NCBI GenBank assembly: GCA_044221555.1
Contig: JBGAOY010000004.1
Location: 1 to 64,000 of the forward strand
Source: JAEUJM01 sp044221555
Lineage (GTDB): Bacteria; Actinomycetota; Acidimicrobiia; Acidimicrobiales; DATDAH01
Length of the DNA: 64,000 nucleotides
Direction of reading: 5' to 3'
Shown here: positions 1-9,992 of the stretch, in pieces
Position numbering within the stretch: position 1 is the stretch's first letter
How the letters are laid out: each line of letters begins with the position of its first letter
Notes under the pieces: model-generated
What the model saw: the letters and a program-made list of their open reading frames with translations, nothing else
The model's database searches: none
Told to the model about the DNA's origin: nothing
Translations under genes and position numbers: made by a program

Positions 1-1
1 C

Positions 2-70
2 CAGGCCGTTGAGGGTGAGGGCCCAGGCGTTCAACGCGAACGACACGAGGGTCACCGCCACCAGCCCGGG
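2..70 (-). CDS. fragment of a membrane protein gene running off the left edge
   Basis: Read on the minus strand, these bases stay open and give a hydrophobic stretch (PGLVAVTLVSFALNAWALTL) that looks like a transmembrane helix, more protein-like than either plus-strand reading. The frame upstream (higher coordinates) runs straight into the C/G tract at 81-140, so the N-terminus cannot be placed. No family can be named from 23 residues. The C-terminus lies outside the window. Confidence 0.3.
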
Positions 71-72
71 GT

Positions 73-1365
73 GTGGTGGGGGCCCCCCCCCCCCCCCCCC
101 CCGGGCCCGCCCCCCCCCCCCCCGCGGGGGGCCCCCCGGCCCCGGGCGCGGGCGCCCCCGCCGCGGCCCCGCCCGCCCCATCGCCGCCCGCCCCGCCCCC
201 GCCGCCGTCGATCGCGGTGCCGCCGGTCCCCCCAGCGCCGCCGGTGCCGCCGGCCGCGACCCCGGTACCGGCAGCCGTACAACCGGCAGCCGCGGCGCAG
301 GCCTCCGCCGACACTCCCGCGGCGACCGGGGCAACCGCGCCCACGACGCCGGCGCCGGCGGGTGGCTCGAAACGCTCGAAGGTGCCCCTGCTGGTCGGGG
401 TCGCGGTCGTGCTCGTGCTGGTGGTCGTGGGCGCGGTGGTCCTGGCGACCGGCGGCGACGACGGTGGGGGCGACGACGGTGGCGGCGGTGCGGCGGCCGG
501 TGGGGGCGACGACGGCGGTGCGGTGGGCACGGTGGTGGCCACCATCGGTGTCGGGGCGACGCCGCGCGGCGTGGCGGTGGCCGACGATGCCGCGTGGGTC
601 GCCAACCGCGACGACGCCACGGTGAGCCGCGTCGACACGGGCGACAACACCATCACCGCCACCGTGGACGTGGGCGAGGGCCCCCGCGATGTGGCCGTGG
701 GCCTCGGGTCGGTGTGGGTCACCTCGCTCGAGGCGCAGGAGGTGGCCCGGCTCGATCCTGCCGACGGCACCGTGCTCGACACCATCGAGTTCGACGGGGG
801 ACCCCAGGCGGTCACCACGGCCGACGGCCTGGTGTGGGTCACCGATCGCGACGATTCCACCGTGGTCGCCATCGACCCCGACACCCTCGAGCAGGTGGAC
901 GAGATCCCGGTGGGCGCCGACCCGTCGGCGGTGGTGGCCGACGGCGACGAGGCCCTGTGGGTCACCAACCGCGAGGACGGCACACTGTCGGAGGTCGATC
1001 TCGGTGATCGGTCCGTGTCCGCCACCGTCGACGTTGGTGATGAGCCCGCCGAGGCCGCGGTCGACGACGACAGCGTGTGGCTGGCCAGCGAGGGCACCTC
1101 GTCGGTGCTGCGGATCGACAAGGAGTCGGGCGAGGTGGTCGACACGCTCGACCTGGGTGTGCGGGTCGAGGGCGTGGCCATCGACGACCAGGGCAACCCC
1201 TGGGCCGACGGGCTGTCCACGCTCATCCAGATCGATCCCGACACCGTCGAGGTGACCGGCGAGGTCGAGGTGGGCGGCGAGCTGCGCGAGGTGGCGGCCG
1301 GCGACGGCTCGCTGTGGACCGTGCCCCACGACGGCACCGTCCTCAGCCGCATCGACCCCTCCTGA
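73..1365 (+). CDS. membrane-anchored YVTN-type beta-propeller protein (N-terminus doubtful)
   Basis: The first 100 residues are almost only Pro, Ala and Gly, followed by a basic stop-transfer KRSK and one transmembrane helix (about residues 105-125, LLVGVAVVLVLVVVGAVVLA), then a Gly/Asp linker. The rest is a run of about seven 40-residue repeats with the pattern VGxxPRxVAVxxxxxWVxN and IDPxT, typical of YVTN/NHL-like beta-propellers that face the outside of the cell. Pro-rich linker plus helix is also how actinobacterial kinase or zinc-ribbon sensors reach their outer domain, so the true N-terminus may carry another domain lost in the poly-C tract. The start given is only the first start codon in the open frame. 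The propeller assignment is solid; ligand and role are unknown. Confidence 0.7.
   Translation: MVGAPPPPPPGPAPPPPAGGPPAPGAGAPAAAPPAPSPPAPPPPPSIAVPPVPPAPPVPPAATPVPAAVQPAAAAQASADTPAATGATAPTTPAPAGGSKRSKVPLLVGVAVVLVLVVVGAVVLATGGDDGGGDDGGGGAAAGGGDDGGAVGTVVATIGVGATPRGVAVADDAAWVANRDDATVSRVDTGDNTITATVDVGEGPRDVAVGLGSVWVTSLEAQEVARLDPADGTVLDTIEFDGGPQAVTTADGLVWVTDRDDSTVVAIDPDTLEQVDEIPVGADPSAVVADGDEALWVTNREDGTLSEVDLGDRSVSATVDVGDEPAEAAVDDDSVWLASEGTSSVLRIDKESGEVVDTLDLGVRVEGVAIDDQGNPWADGLSTLIQIDPDTVEVTGEVEVGGELREVAAGDGSLWTVPHDGTVLSRIDPS
81..140. repeat. near-homopolymer C/G tract, possible assembly junction
   Basis: Runs of C of about 20 and 15 bases, broken only by short G groups, form a tract unlike anything else in the window. 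It sits exactly between the minus-strand membrane-protein fragment and the start of the beta-propeller gene. Such tracts are prone to sequencing and assembly error, so both neighbouring gene ends should be treated as unreliable. Confidence 0.6.
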
Positions 1366-1381
1366 CCTGTCGCCCCGCGGG

Positions 1382-3304
1382 TCAGGGCGTGGTCTTCACC
1401 GAGACCGGGAGAAGGCTCGAGCCGGCGTTGTTGCCCGGGTCGCCGAGTTGGCCGACGTTGTTGGTGCCCCAGCAACGGGCTTGGCCGAAGCTCAAGCGCG
1501 CGCAGCGGTGGGCGTTCCGCGCGTCGATCGCGACCACGTTGGGCAGCGGCCCACTGCCGACGGTGTTCAAGACGGAGACGGGGAGCGAGTGCTGGTCGCT
1601 GGTGCCGTCACCGAGCGGCGCCGCGCCCCAGCACTGCACGTTCCCGGCGGGGAGCAGCGCGCAGGTCGAGGAGCGGCCGGCGCTCAGGGCGGTGACGCCG
1701 GTCAGCGGTGCGGTGCCGTCGCTGTTGAGCACCGCAGCGGGTGGTTCCACGTTGCCGGCGGGGCCACGGCCGAGCTGCCCCTGCTGGCCGTAGCCCCAAC
1801 AGCCGACGTGGCCGCTGGTGAAGCGGGCGCAGGTGTGGGAGGCGCCGAGGGCGAGCTCCTGGACGTCGATCATGGGCCCCGTGCCGGCGGCGTTGCGGAC
1901 CACGACAGGGAGCGAGCTGTCGGTGGTGGTGCCGTCGCCCAGCTGGCCGTTGAGGTTGCGCCCCCAGCATCGGGCCTCGCCGTTGGCGAGTCGTGCGCAG
2001 GTCTGGCCCTGATCCCCACCGGTGTCGGCGGTCTCGATGTCGATGATGCCGGTCAGCGGGCCCGTCCCCTGTTCGTTGAGCACGAGCACGGGTCGCGACC
2101 GTTCGGTGTGGGGCCCGGCCACCGCGGCGCCGTTCCCGAGCTGCCCGTAGGTGTTGACGCCCCAGCAGTACGCCTGGTCGTCGACCCGGGCGCAGGCGTG
2201 GGTCCCCGAGAGCGAGAGTTGGTCGACGCCGCTGAGTGGGCCCGTACCCGCGGGGTTGGACACCGCCACGGGGTAGGGCGCGCTGTCCGGCGCGCTCTGG
2301 CCGTTGCCGAGCAGGCCCCAGTAGGCGCTGCCCCAGCACCGGACCTCCCCGTTCAGCAGCAGCGCGCAGGTGGAGAGCCAGGCGGGGGCGACCTCGGCCA
2401 CGCCGGTCAGGGGTGCCCCCGATGCGGTCCTCACGATCTGGGGCCAGGGCGTGTTGGTCCGGGCGCCGTCGTTGCCCAGCTGATAGCGATCGTCGATGCC
2501 CCAGCAGCGGACCTCGGTGTTGGTCAGGACCGCGCAGGTGTGGGCCGCGCCGGTGGCCACCTGGGCGATGCCCGCGAGCGGCGTCGGGATCGCCGCGTTC
2601 GTGAACGTGCAGGTGATCTGCTCGCCCGCGGTCAAGGTGACGGTGGCCGTCCGGCTCGCGACGCTGGATGGCTCACCGCCGTTGCAGCTGATGGCGGTCA
2701 GGTCGTAGCCGGGCGTCTGCGCCTGGGTCACCGTGTAGGTGCCAGGAGCGAGGGCCGTGCCGGTGACGGTGCGGGGAAGCGCGGGGTCGGCGTCGTCGTC
2801 GAGGGCGAAGGCGCCGCAGCCGGCTCCCTGGCATCCGGTGAACCCGAAGTCCTGTGCGGTGTCCGGGACGGTGTCCTGGATGATGGTGAGCGACTGGGTC
2901 CGGTTGGTGAACGTGCAGTGCACGTTCTCGGCGGCGCCGAGGTCGATGGTCACCCGTCGGTTGACGAGATCGACGGTCTCGCCGGTGTCACAGGTGATGG
3001 ACGCGAGGGCCCACTGGGCCGCCGGCACCGCCTGGGTGACGGTGTAGGTGCCCTCGGCGAGGTTGGTCGCGCCGGCCGTCTTGGGCAGTGTGGCGTCGGC
3101 GTCGTCGTCGAGGCTGAAGGTGGAGCACCCGCTGCCGAGGCAGCCGGTGAAGCTGAAGTCCTGGGCATCGTCCGGGCTCGCGTTCTCCGTGATCCAGATC
3201 TGCCCCGTCCCTGCAGCGTGGGCAGGGACGGCGCCGAGCGTCGTGGCCGCGATGGCCAGCGCCGCCATTGCCACCGACCACCGTCGCCACAGCGTTGCCC
3301 TCAT
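1382..3304 (-). CDS. secreted RCC1-repeat protein with two prealbumin-like domains
   Basis: A classic signal peptide opens the protein (MRATLWRRW, hydrophobic core, AHA cleavage site near residue 31). Two copies of a Cys-containing 80-90 residue module follow, each with (Q)DFxFTGC, FxLDDDAD, GTYTVTQ and CTFTN; this is the prealbumin-like/SpaA-type fold often seen in secreted actinobacterial proteins. From about residue 245 there are seven RCC1-type repeats with the hallmark (H/S)TCAxLxxGxVxCWGxxxxGQLGxG, forming a probable seven-bladed propeller with regular Cys pairs. The start at 3304 is chosen because GGAGG lies about 10 nt upstream and the signal peptide begins there; a further ATG 42 nt upstream has neither. 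It converges on the beta-propeller gene with a 16 nt gap. Likely a cell-surface or secreted recognition protein; target unknown. Confidence 0.8.
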   Translation of the reverse strand: MRATLWRRWSVAMAALAIAATTLGAVPAHAAGTGQIWITENASPDDAQDFSFTGCLGSGCSTFSLDDDADATLPKTAGATNLAEGTYTVTQAVPAAQWALASITCDTGETVDLVNRRVTIDLGAAENVHCTFTNRTQSLTIIQDTVPDTAQDFGFTGCQGAGCGAFALDDDADPALPRTVTGTALAPGTYTVTQAQTPGYDLTAISCNGGEPSSVASRTATVTLTAGEQITCTFTNAAIPTPLAGIAQVATGAAHTCAVLTNTEVRCWGIDDRYQLGNDGARTNTPWPQIVRTASGAPLTGVAEVAPAWLSTCALLLNGEVRCWGSAYWGLLGNGQSAPDSAPYPVAVSNPAGTGPLSGVDQLSLSGTHACARVDDQAYCWGVNTYGQLGNGAAVAGPHTERSRPVLVLNEQGTGPLTGIIDIETADTGGDQGQTCARLANGEARCWGRNLNGQLGDGTTTDSSLPVVVRNAAGTGPMIDVQELALGASHTCARFTSGHVGCWGYGQQGQLGRGPAGNVEPPAAVLNSDGTAPLTGVTALSAGRSSTCALLPAGNVQCWGAAPLGDGTSDQHSLPVSVLNTVGSGPLPNVVAIDARNAHRCARLSFGQARCWGTNNVGQLGDPGNNAGSSLLPVSVKTTP

Positions 3305-3384
3305 CCACCAAGCCTCCACTGCCCAGTGTGACACGAGCAGCCCCATCCGCGGCGGCCGGTTCCCGGACGATCCTGCGGCCGTCG

Positions 3385-3390
3385 TAGCCT
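3385..3390 (+). promoter_or_regulatory. -10 element TAGCCT, leaderless start of fumarase
   Basis: TAGCCT ends 6 nt before the GTG of the fumarase gene and there is no Shine-Dalgarno sequence. The spacing would place the transcription start at or next to the start codon. Confidence 0.5.
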
Positions 3391-3396
3391 GCGGGC

Positions 3397-5043
<1,647 letters not shown>

Positions 5044-5077
5044 CGCCACCCAACGGGGTCGGTCCCGAGGGGAGGGG

Positions 5078-5836
5078 TCAGTCCCGAGGCGACAGGACGC
5101 AGACCTCGTTGCCCTCGGGGTCGGCCAGCACCACCCAGGTGACGTCGGGGCCCTGGCCCACGTCGACCCGTGTGCCGCCCAGCGCCAGGAGGCGATCGAC
5201 CGCAGCCGCCTGGTCGTCATCAGCCGCGGGCGCGACGTCGAGGTGGATGCGGTTCTTGCGGGTGTCGGCGGAATCGAGGCCGGGTCGGGTGACGAACACC
5301 AGGCTCGGGCCCGTGCCTCCCGGATCGCCGAGGGCGACGTAGCGCTCGTTCCGCGTCGTCACGGTCCGGCCGGTGGCGGCGACCCAGAAGTCGCGGAGGG
5401 CCGGGCCGTCCGCGGCGGCAACGACGACCGCGGCGATGGCGCCGGCGTGGCGGTACTCGGCCCGAGGGTCGAGCACGCAGAAGGGGTTGCCCTCCGGGTC
5501 GGCCAGCACCGCCCACGGCACGTCGTCCGCCTGGCCCACGTCGGCGGGAGTGGCGCCGAGCGCGAGGAGGCGTGCGACGGTGGCGCGCTGCTCGTCGAGG
5601 GAGCCGCTGACGAGGTCGAGGTGCACCCGTTGGCGGCCGGCGTCGGGTCGGTCGACAGGCTCGAACACCAGGTCGGGGAACGGCCGGATGGACGGGTCGC
5701 TCCCGTTGCCGCCGGGCGCGCTGATGCAGATCTCGTCCTGCTGGTCGACGGTCTTCTCCCACCTCAGTGCCTGGCACCAGAAGTCGGCCAGAGCCGGGAT
5801 GTCGTGGGCGTCGATCACGACGTTCTCGAAGCGCAT
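5078..5836 (-). CDS. two-domain VOC (glyoxalase/bleomycin-resistance fold) protein
   Basis: Two tandem vicinal-oxygen-chelate modules of about 120 residues, each ending in the same block (WxVLADPEGNxxCVL). The first begins MRFENVVIDAHDIPALADFW and the second near residue 130 (IAAVVVAAADGPALRDFW). The HLD motifs (RVHLDLV, RIHLDVA) and the Glu of DPEGN are the usual metal-site positions. The start at 5836 has a strong GGAGGGGAG 6-7 nt upstream. Such proteins are often annotated glyoxalase-like; substrate cannot be inferred. Not obviously in an operon with the next minus-strand gene, which ends 110 nt upstream. Confidence 0.8.
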   Translation of the reverse strand: MRFENVVIDAHDIPALADFWCQALRWEKTVDQQDEICISAPGGNGSDPSIRPFPDLVFEPVDRPDAGRQRVHLDLVSGSLDEQRATVARLLALGATPADVGQADDVPWAVLADPEGNPFCVLDPRAEYRHAGAIAAVVVAAADGPALRDFWVAATGRTVTTRNERYVALGDPGGTGPSLVFVTRPGLDSADTRKNRIHLDVAPAADDDQAAAVDRLLALGGTRVDVGQGPDVTWVVLADPEGNEVCVLSPRD

Positions 5837-5902
5837 CACCGGCTCCCCTCCGCCGGGTGGCCCGAGCCCGGCGCAGGATCCGGCGTCAGGCGCCGGGAAT
5901 TG

Positions 5903-5938
5903 CGCCGAGTTCGCCGAGTTCGCCGAGTTCGCCGAGTC
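5903..5938. repeat. 4 x 9-bp tandem repeat (CGCCGAGTT)
   Basis: Three perfect units and one with a final T-to-C change lie in the 109-bp gap between the VOC gene and the next minus-strand gene. It is a short minisatellite with no hairpin potential of note. Confidence 0.8.
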
Positions 5939-5945
5939 GACACGG

Positions 5946-6380
5946 TCAGTCGGGCTGGCTGGCGATCCAGCCGAGCACGACCGCGCCGACCGCGGTGAGG
6001 CCGGTCGACACCGCCGCCCGCTTGGGCAGGGTGCCCCGGGCGCCGGCCAGCACGGAGGCGCAGGCGTCGAGCGAGTCGACCGCCATCCCCACCTGCAGCG
6101 AGCGTTGCTGCACATCGGCGTCCTCGGTGAGCAGTGGCGCCACCAGGGCGAACTCGCGCGCCGCGAACAGTCGGCCCAGGTAGGGCGCCGACGGGTTCTG
6201 GGCGGGGTCGATGCCGAACAGGCGCGCGCCGAGGTTGGGGAACAACCACCCCACGGCCCCGATGGCCGTGCGCAGCACCATGAGCGTGAGCTTGGCCTGG
6301 GTGGCGGTGATCGGGACCCAGTCGGGGACCGGGGGCAGCGGCGGCGCCGAGGGCAGGCGGTCGAGGTCGGGGGCGGTCAT
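5946..6380 (-). CDS. small membrane protein, possibly DUF4267-like
   Basis: A 144-residue protein with a Pro-rich cytoplasmic N-terminus and hydrophobic segments around residues 30-55, 90-115 and 120-140. The sequence GARLFGIDP...YLGRLFAAREFAL resembles the conserved core of DUF4267-type membrane proteins, judged by eye only. Its ATG overlaps the stop codon of the upstream amidohydrolase (TCAT at 6377-6380 on the plus strand, i.e. ATGA), so the two are translationally coupled. Function unknown. Confidence 0.65.
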   Translation of the reverse strand: MTAPDLDRLPSAPPLPPVPDWVPITATQAKLTLMVLRTAIGAVGWLFPNLGARLFGIDPAQNPSAPYLGRLFAAREFALVAPLLTEDADVQQRSLQVGMAVDSLDACASVLAGARGTLPKRAAVSTGLTAVGAVVLGWIASQPD

Positions 6381-7672
6381 GTGGGTGCTCCAGGGTCAGG
6401 GGGTGCGGGGAGTGGGGCCGGGGGGAGCGGGTGGCGGAAGAGCGCCGACGCGTTCCGGTGGGTGATCCTGGCGATCTCGTCGGCCGGGAGCCGGCCGAGC
6501 CGGTCGTGGAGGAAGGCCTGGGTGTCGGGCCAGGTCGAGTCGGCGTGGGGGTAGTCGACCTCGACCATGAGGCGGTCGATCCCCACCGCGTCGCGGGCGG
6601 CCAGCAGCGACGACGGGTCGTCGATGGTGCAGAACCAGAAGTTGCGGCGCAGCACGTCGCTGGGCGACAGGTCGGTGCCGAGGGCGCGCCACGCCCGGCG
6701 GCCGTGGCCGGACTGGCCCACGATGTAGTCGAGGCGGTCGATGAGCATCGGCACCCAGCCGATGCCGCCCTCGGACATGGCGATCTTCAGGTCGGGGAAG
6801 CGGACGGGAACCCCCGACCACAGCCAGTTGGCGCAGGCGTCGAGCGACAGGGCACCGAACAGGGTGGCGCCGAGCTCGATCATCGGCGCGTCGAGCGGCA
6901 TGGGCATCATCCCCGACGAGCCGACGTGCAGGCACACCACCGTGTCGGTCTCGACGCAGGCCTGGAGGATCGGGTCCCAGAAGCCGGAGTGGACCGAGGG
7001 CAGGTCGAGCTTGTGGGGGTTCTCGGGCAGGGTGACGGCCCGGAAGCCCCGCTCGGCGTTGCGGCGCACCTCGGCTGCACCCAGCTCGGCATCGGCCAGC
7101 CAGGTGATGCCGAGGGGGATGGTGCGGTCGGGGTGGGGCTGCCACCACTCGTCGTGCAGCCAGTCGTTCCAGGCCCGGGTGACCGCCAGGCCCAGCTCGG
7201 GGTCCTGGGCGCGGGCGTAGACCGTGCCGCAGAAGCCGGTGATCTGCGACGGGAAGTTCACCGACGCCCAGATGCCGGCCAGGTCCTGGTCGCGGATGCG
7301 ATCGTCGATGCGGTAGCAGCCCGGGCGCATGTGCTCGAAGCGGCGGGGCTCGATGGCCGACTCGTTGCGGTCGCGGCCCACCACCGCATTGAGCCCCAGC
7401 TGGGGGAACACCTTGCCCTCGAACTCCCACACCTGGTGGCCCTTGCTCGTCTCGCGGACGTGGGGCGCCCGATCGGCCATCGCCGCCGGCAGGCGCCCCT
7501 CGAACAGGTCGGGCGGCTCGACCAGGTGGTCGTCCACCGAGATGACCGTGTAGTGGATCGGGCCGGGCTCGGGGTCGGGCAGCAGGCCGGTGACGGGGTC
7601 GGGTGCGACCGGTTCGGAGGCGGCGGCGTCCGAGGGAGCGGTGGCACCGGTCGGTGTGGCGGTCGTCCCCAT
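6377..7672 (-). CDS. amidohydrolase family 2 (metal-dependent hydrolase)
   Basis: The metal-binding start of an amidohydrolase-2 TIM barrel is seen in VISVDDHLVEPPDLFEGRL (about residues 44-62), followed by CLHVGSSG in the middle and VEVDYPHADSTWPDTQ near the C-terminus, where HADSTWP supplies the catalytic Asp/His region. This architecture is common in actinobacterial decarboxylase-like hydrolases, usually encoded with CoA-dependent degradation genes. The start at 7672 is preferred over a GTG 21 nt upstream because a TACCGT hexamer ends 8 nt before it. It is translationally coupled to a small membrane protein. Substrate unknown; related in family, not closely, to the gene at 35828-37006. Confidence 0.85.
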   Translation of the reverse strand: MGTTATPTGATAPSDAAASEPVAPDPVTGLLPDPEPGPIHYTVISVDDHLVEPPDLFEGRLPAAMADRAPHVRETSKGHQVWEFEGKVFPQLGLNAVVGRDRNESAIEPRRFEHMRPGCYRIDDRIRDQDLAGIWASVNFPSQITGFCGTVYARAQDPELGLAVTRAWNDWLHDEWWQPHPDRTIPLGITWLADAELGAAEVRRNAERGFRAVTLPENPHKLDLPSVHSGFWDPILQACVETDTVVCLHVGSSGMMPMPLDAPMIELGATLFGALSLDACANWLWSGVPVRFPDLKIAMSEGGIGWVPMLIDRLDYIVGQSGHGRRAWRALGTDLSPSDVLRRNFWFCTIDDPSSLLAARDAVGIDRLMVEVDYPHADSTWPDTQAFLHDRLGRLPADEIARITHRNASALFRHPLPPAPLPAPPDPGAPT

Positions 7673-7680
7673 CGCCGCCA

Positions 7681-7686
7681 ACGGTA
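7681..7686 (-). promoter_or_regulatory. -10 element TACCGT, leaderless start of amidohydrolase
   Basis: On the minus strand TACCGT ends 8 nt before the ATG at 7672. No Shine-Dalgarno is present. Confidence 0.4.
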
Positions 7687-7740
7687 ACGTCACGCGACAC
7701 GGGTGGCCGCGTGAGTGGCCCCCGAGACGAGGGGGTGCTG

Positions 7741-9486
7741 ATGCTCGACCTGGTGATCCGCAGGGGCGTACTGGTCGACGGGACCGGCGCCGACCGCCGC
7801 CCCGCCGACGTGGGCGTGCGGGGCGGCCGCATCGTGGCCGTCACGCCGCCGGGCGAGTTGGACGACGAGAAGGCCGGTCGTGTCATCGACGCCGAGGGGA
7901 TGGTGGTGGCGCCCGGCTTCGTCGACCTGCACACCCACTACGACGCTCAGGCCTTCTGGGACACCACCCTCAGCCCGTCGCCGCTGCACGGCGTCACCAC
8001 GGTGGTGGGCGGCAACTGCGGGTTCAGCATCGCGCCCTTGGGGGCCGACCCGTCCGACGGCGAGTACCTCATGCGCATGCTGGCCCGGGTGGAGGGCATG
8101 CCCCTCGAGTCGCTGGCCGCGGGTGTGCCGTGGGACTGGCGCACCACGGGGGAGTACCTCGACCGCCTCGACGGCGCCCTCTCGGTGAACGCCGGCTTCC
8201 TGGTGGGGCACTCGGCGCTGCGGCGAGCGGTGATGGGGGAGGACGCGGTTGGTCACGCCGCCACCGACGAGCAGCTGTCGGCCATGGCCGCGTTGCTGGC
8301 CGAGGGGCTGGCCGCGGGCGGCCTGGGCTTCTCGTCGTCGTGGGCGGTCACCCACAGCGACGGCGCCGGCGATCCGGTGCCGTCGCGTCACGCCACCCAC
8401 GACGAGTTGGTCGCGCTGTGCGCCGTGGTGCGCGAGCACCCCGGCACGACCCTGGAATTCATCCCGGCGGTCGGGCCGTTCGACGACGAGCACGTCGAGT
8501 TGATGGCCGACATGTCGCTGGCCGCCGACCGGCCGCTCAACTGGAACGTGCTCATCGCGGCCAACGCCCGCTCGGGCGACGACGTGGCCCAGCGCCTGTC
8601 CGCGTCGGATCGCGCTGCGGAGCGCGGCGCCCGGGTGCTGGCGCTCACCGTGCCCGATCTGATGCGCATCCGGCTGTGCTTCCTCACCGGGTTCCTGCTC
8701 GACAGCTTCCCGGGTTGGGCCAAGACCATGACCCTGCCGCCGGCCGAGAAGCTGGTCGCCCTGGCCGACCCCGACGAGCGGGCCCGCCTGCAGGCGGGTG
8801 TGGACAGCCCCGAGGCCGGTCCGTTCGCCCGGGTCGCGCAGTGGCACCGCATGACGATCGAGGAGGCGTTCACCCCCGAGACCAAGGCCCACGAGGGCCG
8901 TCTGGTCGGTGACATCGCTGAGGAGTTGGGTGTCGCGCCCTTCGACGCCCTGCTCGACATCGTCATCGCCGACGACCTGCGCACCGTGATCCTGCCGCCC
9001 CAGACCGGCGACGACGAGGCCAGCTGGGCGTTGCGGGCGGAGACCTGGCGCGACCCCCGGGTGATCCTGGGGGCGTCCGACGCCGGCGCCCACCTCGACT
9101 TCATCGCCACCTTCAACTACACCACCGCGTTCCTGGGCGACTCGGTGCGCGACCGCGGCCTGATGGGCCTGGAGCAGGCGGTGCACCTGCTCACCGACGT
9201 GCCCGCCCGCCTCTACGGCCTCACCGGACGGGGCCGGATCGCCGAGGGGTGGGCCGCCGACCTGGTGGTGTTCGACCCCGATCGGGTGGCGCCGGGGCCC
9301 GTCAGCATGCGAGCCGACCTGCCCGCCGGTGCGGCCCGGCTGTACTCGGAGCCAGAGGGCATCGAGCACGTGCTGGTGAACGGTGTCGAGATCGTGGGGC
9401 CCGGCGCCACCTTCACCGACGCCCGCCCCGGCACCCTGCTGCGCAGCGGCCGCGACACCGAGACCGTCAGCCTCTCGACTCGCTGA
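7741..9486 (+). CDS. N-acyl-D-amino-acid deacylase family (amidohydrolase 3)
   Basis: Opens with MLDLVIRRGVLVDGTG, the beta-sandwich strand of this family, then the metal motif FVDLHTHYDAQAFWD (about residue 62-75) and VTTVVGGNCGFSIAP, both diagnostic for D-aminoacylase-like enzymes. The catalytic Asp is expected in GASDAGAHLD; the C-terminal GRIAEGWAADLVVFDPD closes the sandwich. A GAGGGGG motif precedes the ATG. The family hydrolyses N-acyl-D-amino acids, but many actinobacterial members act on other cyclic amides, so the substrate is open. Divergent from another amidohydrolase with 68 bp between the starts. Confidence 0.88.
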   Translation: MLDLVIRRGVLVDGTGADRRPADVGVRGGRIVAVTPPGELDDEKAGRVIDAEGMVVAPGFVDLHTHYDAQAFWDTTLSPSPLHGVTTVVGGNCGFSIAPLGADPSDGEYLMRMLARVEGMPLESLAAGVPWDWRTTGEYLDRLDGALSVNAGFLVGHSALRRAVMGEDAVGHAATDEQLSAMAALLAEGLAAGGLGFSSSWAVTHSDGAGDPVPSRHATHDELVALCAVVREHPGTTLEFIPAVGPFDDEHVELMADMSLAADRPLNWNVLIAANARSGDDVAQRLSASDRAAERGARVLALTVPDLMRIRLCFLTGFLLDSFPGWAKTMTLPPAEKLVALADPDERARLQAGVDSPEAGPFARVAQWHRMTIEEAFTPETKAHEGRLVGDIAEELGVAPFDALLDIVIADDLRTVILPPQTGDDEASWALRAETWRDPRVILGASDAGAHLDFIATFNYTTAFLGDSVRDRGLMGLEQAVHLLTDVPARLYGLTGRGRIAEGWAADLVVFDPDRVAPGPVSMRADLPAGAARLYSEPEGIEHVLVNGVEIVGPGATFTDARPGTLLRSGRDTETVSLSTR

Positions 9487-9992
9487 ACGTGCACGCGGTC
9501 TCGGTGCCTGGGGGCTGTCGCGGAATGGCAGGCGCCTGCTGTCGGGTTTCGGCGACCGCCTCTGAACCGGTGCCGTCGCGGCCCGGCCCTCGTCCGATCC
9601 CGGAGCGGCGCGTTGCGGGTGTGGAACGGCGCGAAGACGGGGGTGGCACCCGCGTGGATCTCACGCTCCGTACCTGCGGTGCCCTCCGCGGCCGAACTCG
9701 AGGCAATAGCGCCCGGAAACCGGGGGCCATTGCCTCGAGTTCGAGAACCGTCACCGATCCGAACGCGGACAGTGGCGTTCTGGGGCATGGGTCCGTCCGT
9801 GGGTTGCGCCAGCGGCGATCCCCCGCCCGCGCCGCCCGCCCCTGAGAGCCGCCACCATCCAGCATCGGGTCGAGCGGCGCCACCGGACGACATCCAAGAC
9901 CCCACTCGCCCCCGTCGTTCGCTCCTTCGGAGCCATCCAGGGACAGTCCGCCTGGCGCCTGGCACGCGGGCAGAGTGCCGAGGTCTGGGAGC
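9487..9992. other. 506-bp gap without a recognisable gene
   Basis: Holds one copy of the mutasome-type palindrome (9693-9743). Open frames cross it on both strands but their conceptual products are Arg/Pro/Ser-rich and look like no protein. Confidence 0.5.
9693..9743. repeat. palindromic element A, copy 1 (intergenic)
   Basis: Fifteen-base perfect outer arms (CGAACTCGAGGCAAT and its complement) enclose an inner stem GCCCGG/CCGGGG with an AAA loop. Same family as the copies at 31967, 41630 and 43280; the arm variant is the GAGGC/CCCCGG type shared with 43280. Confidence 0.85.
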
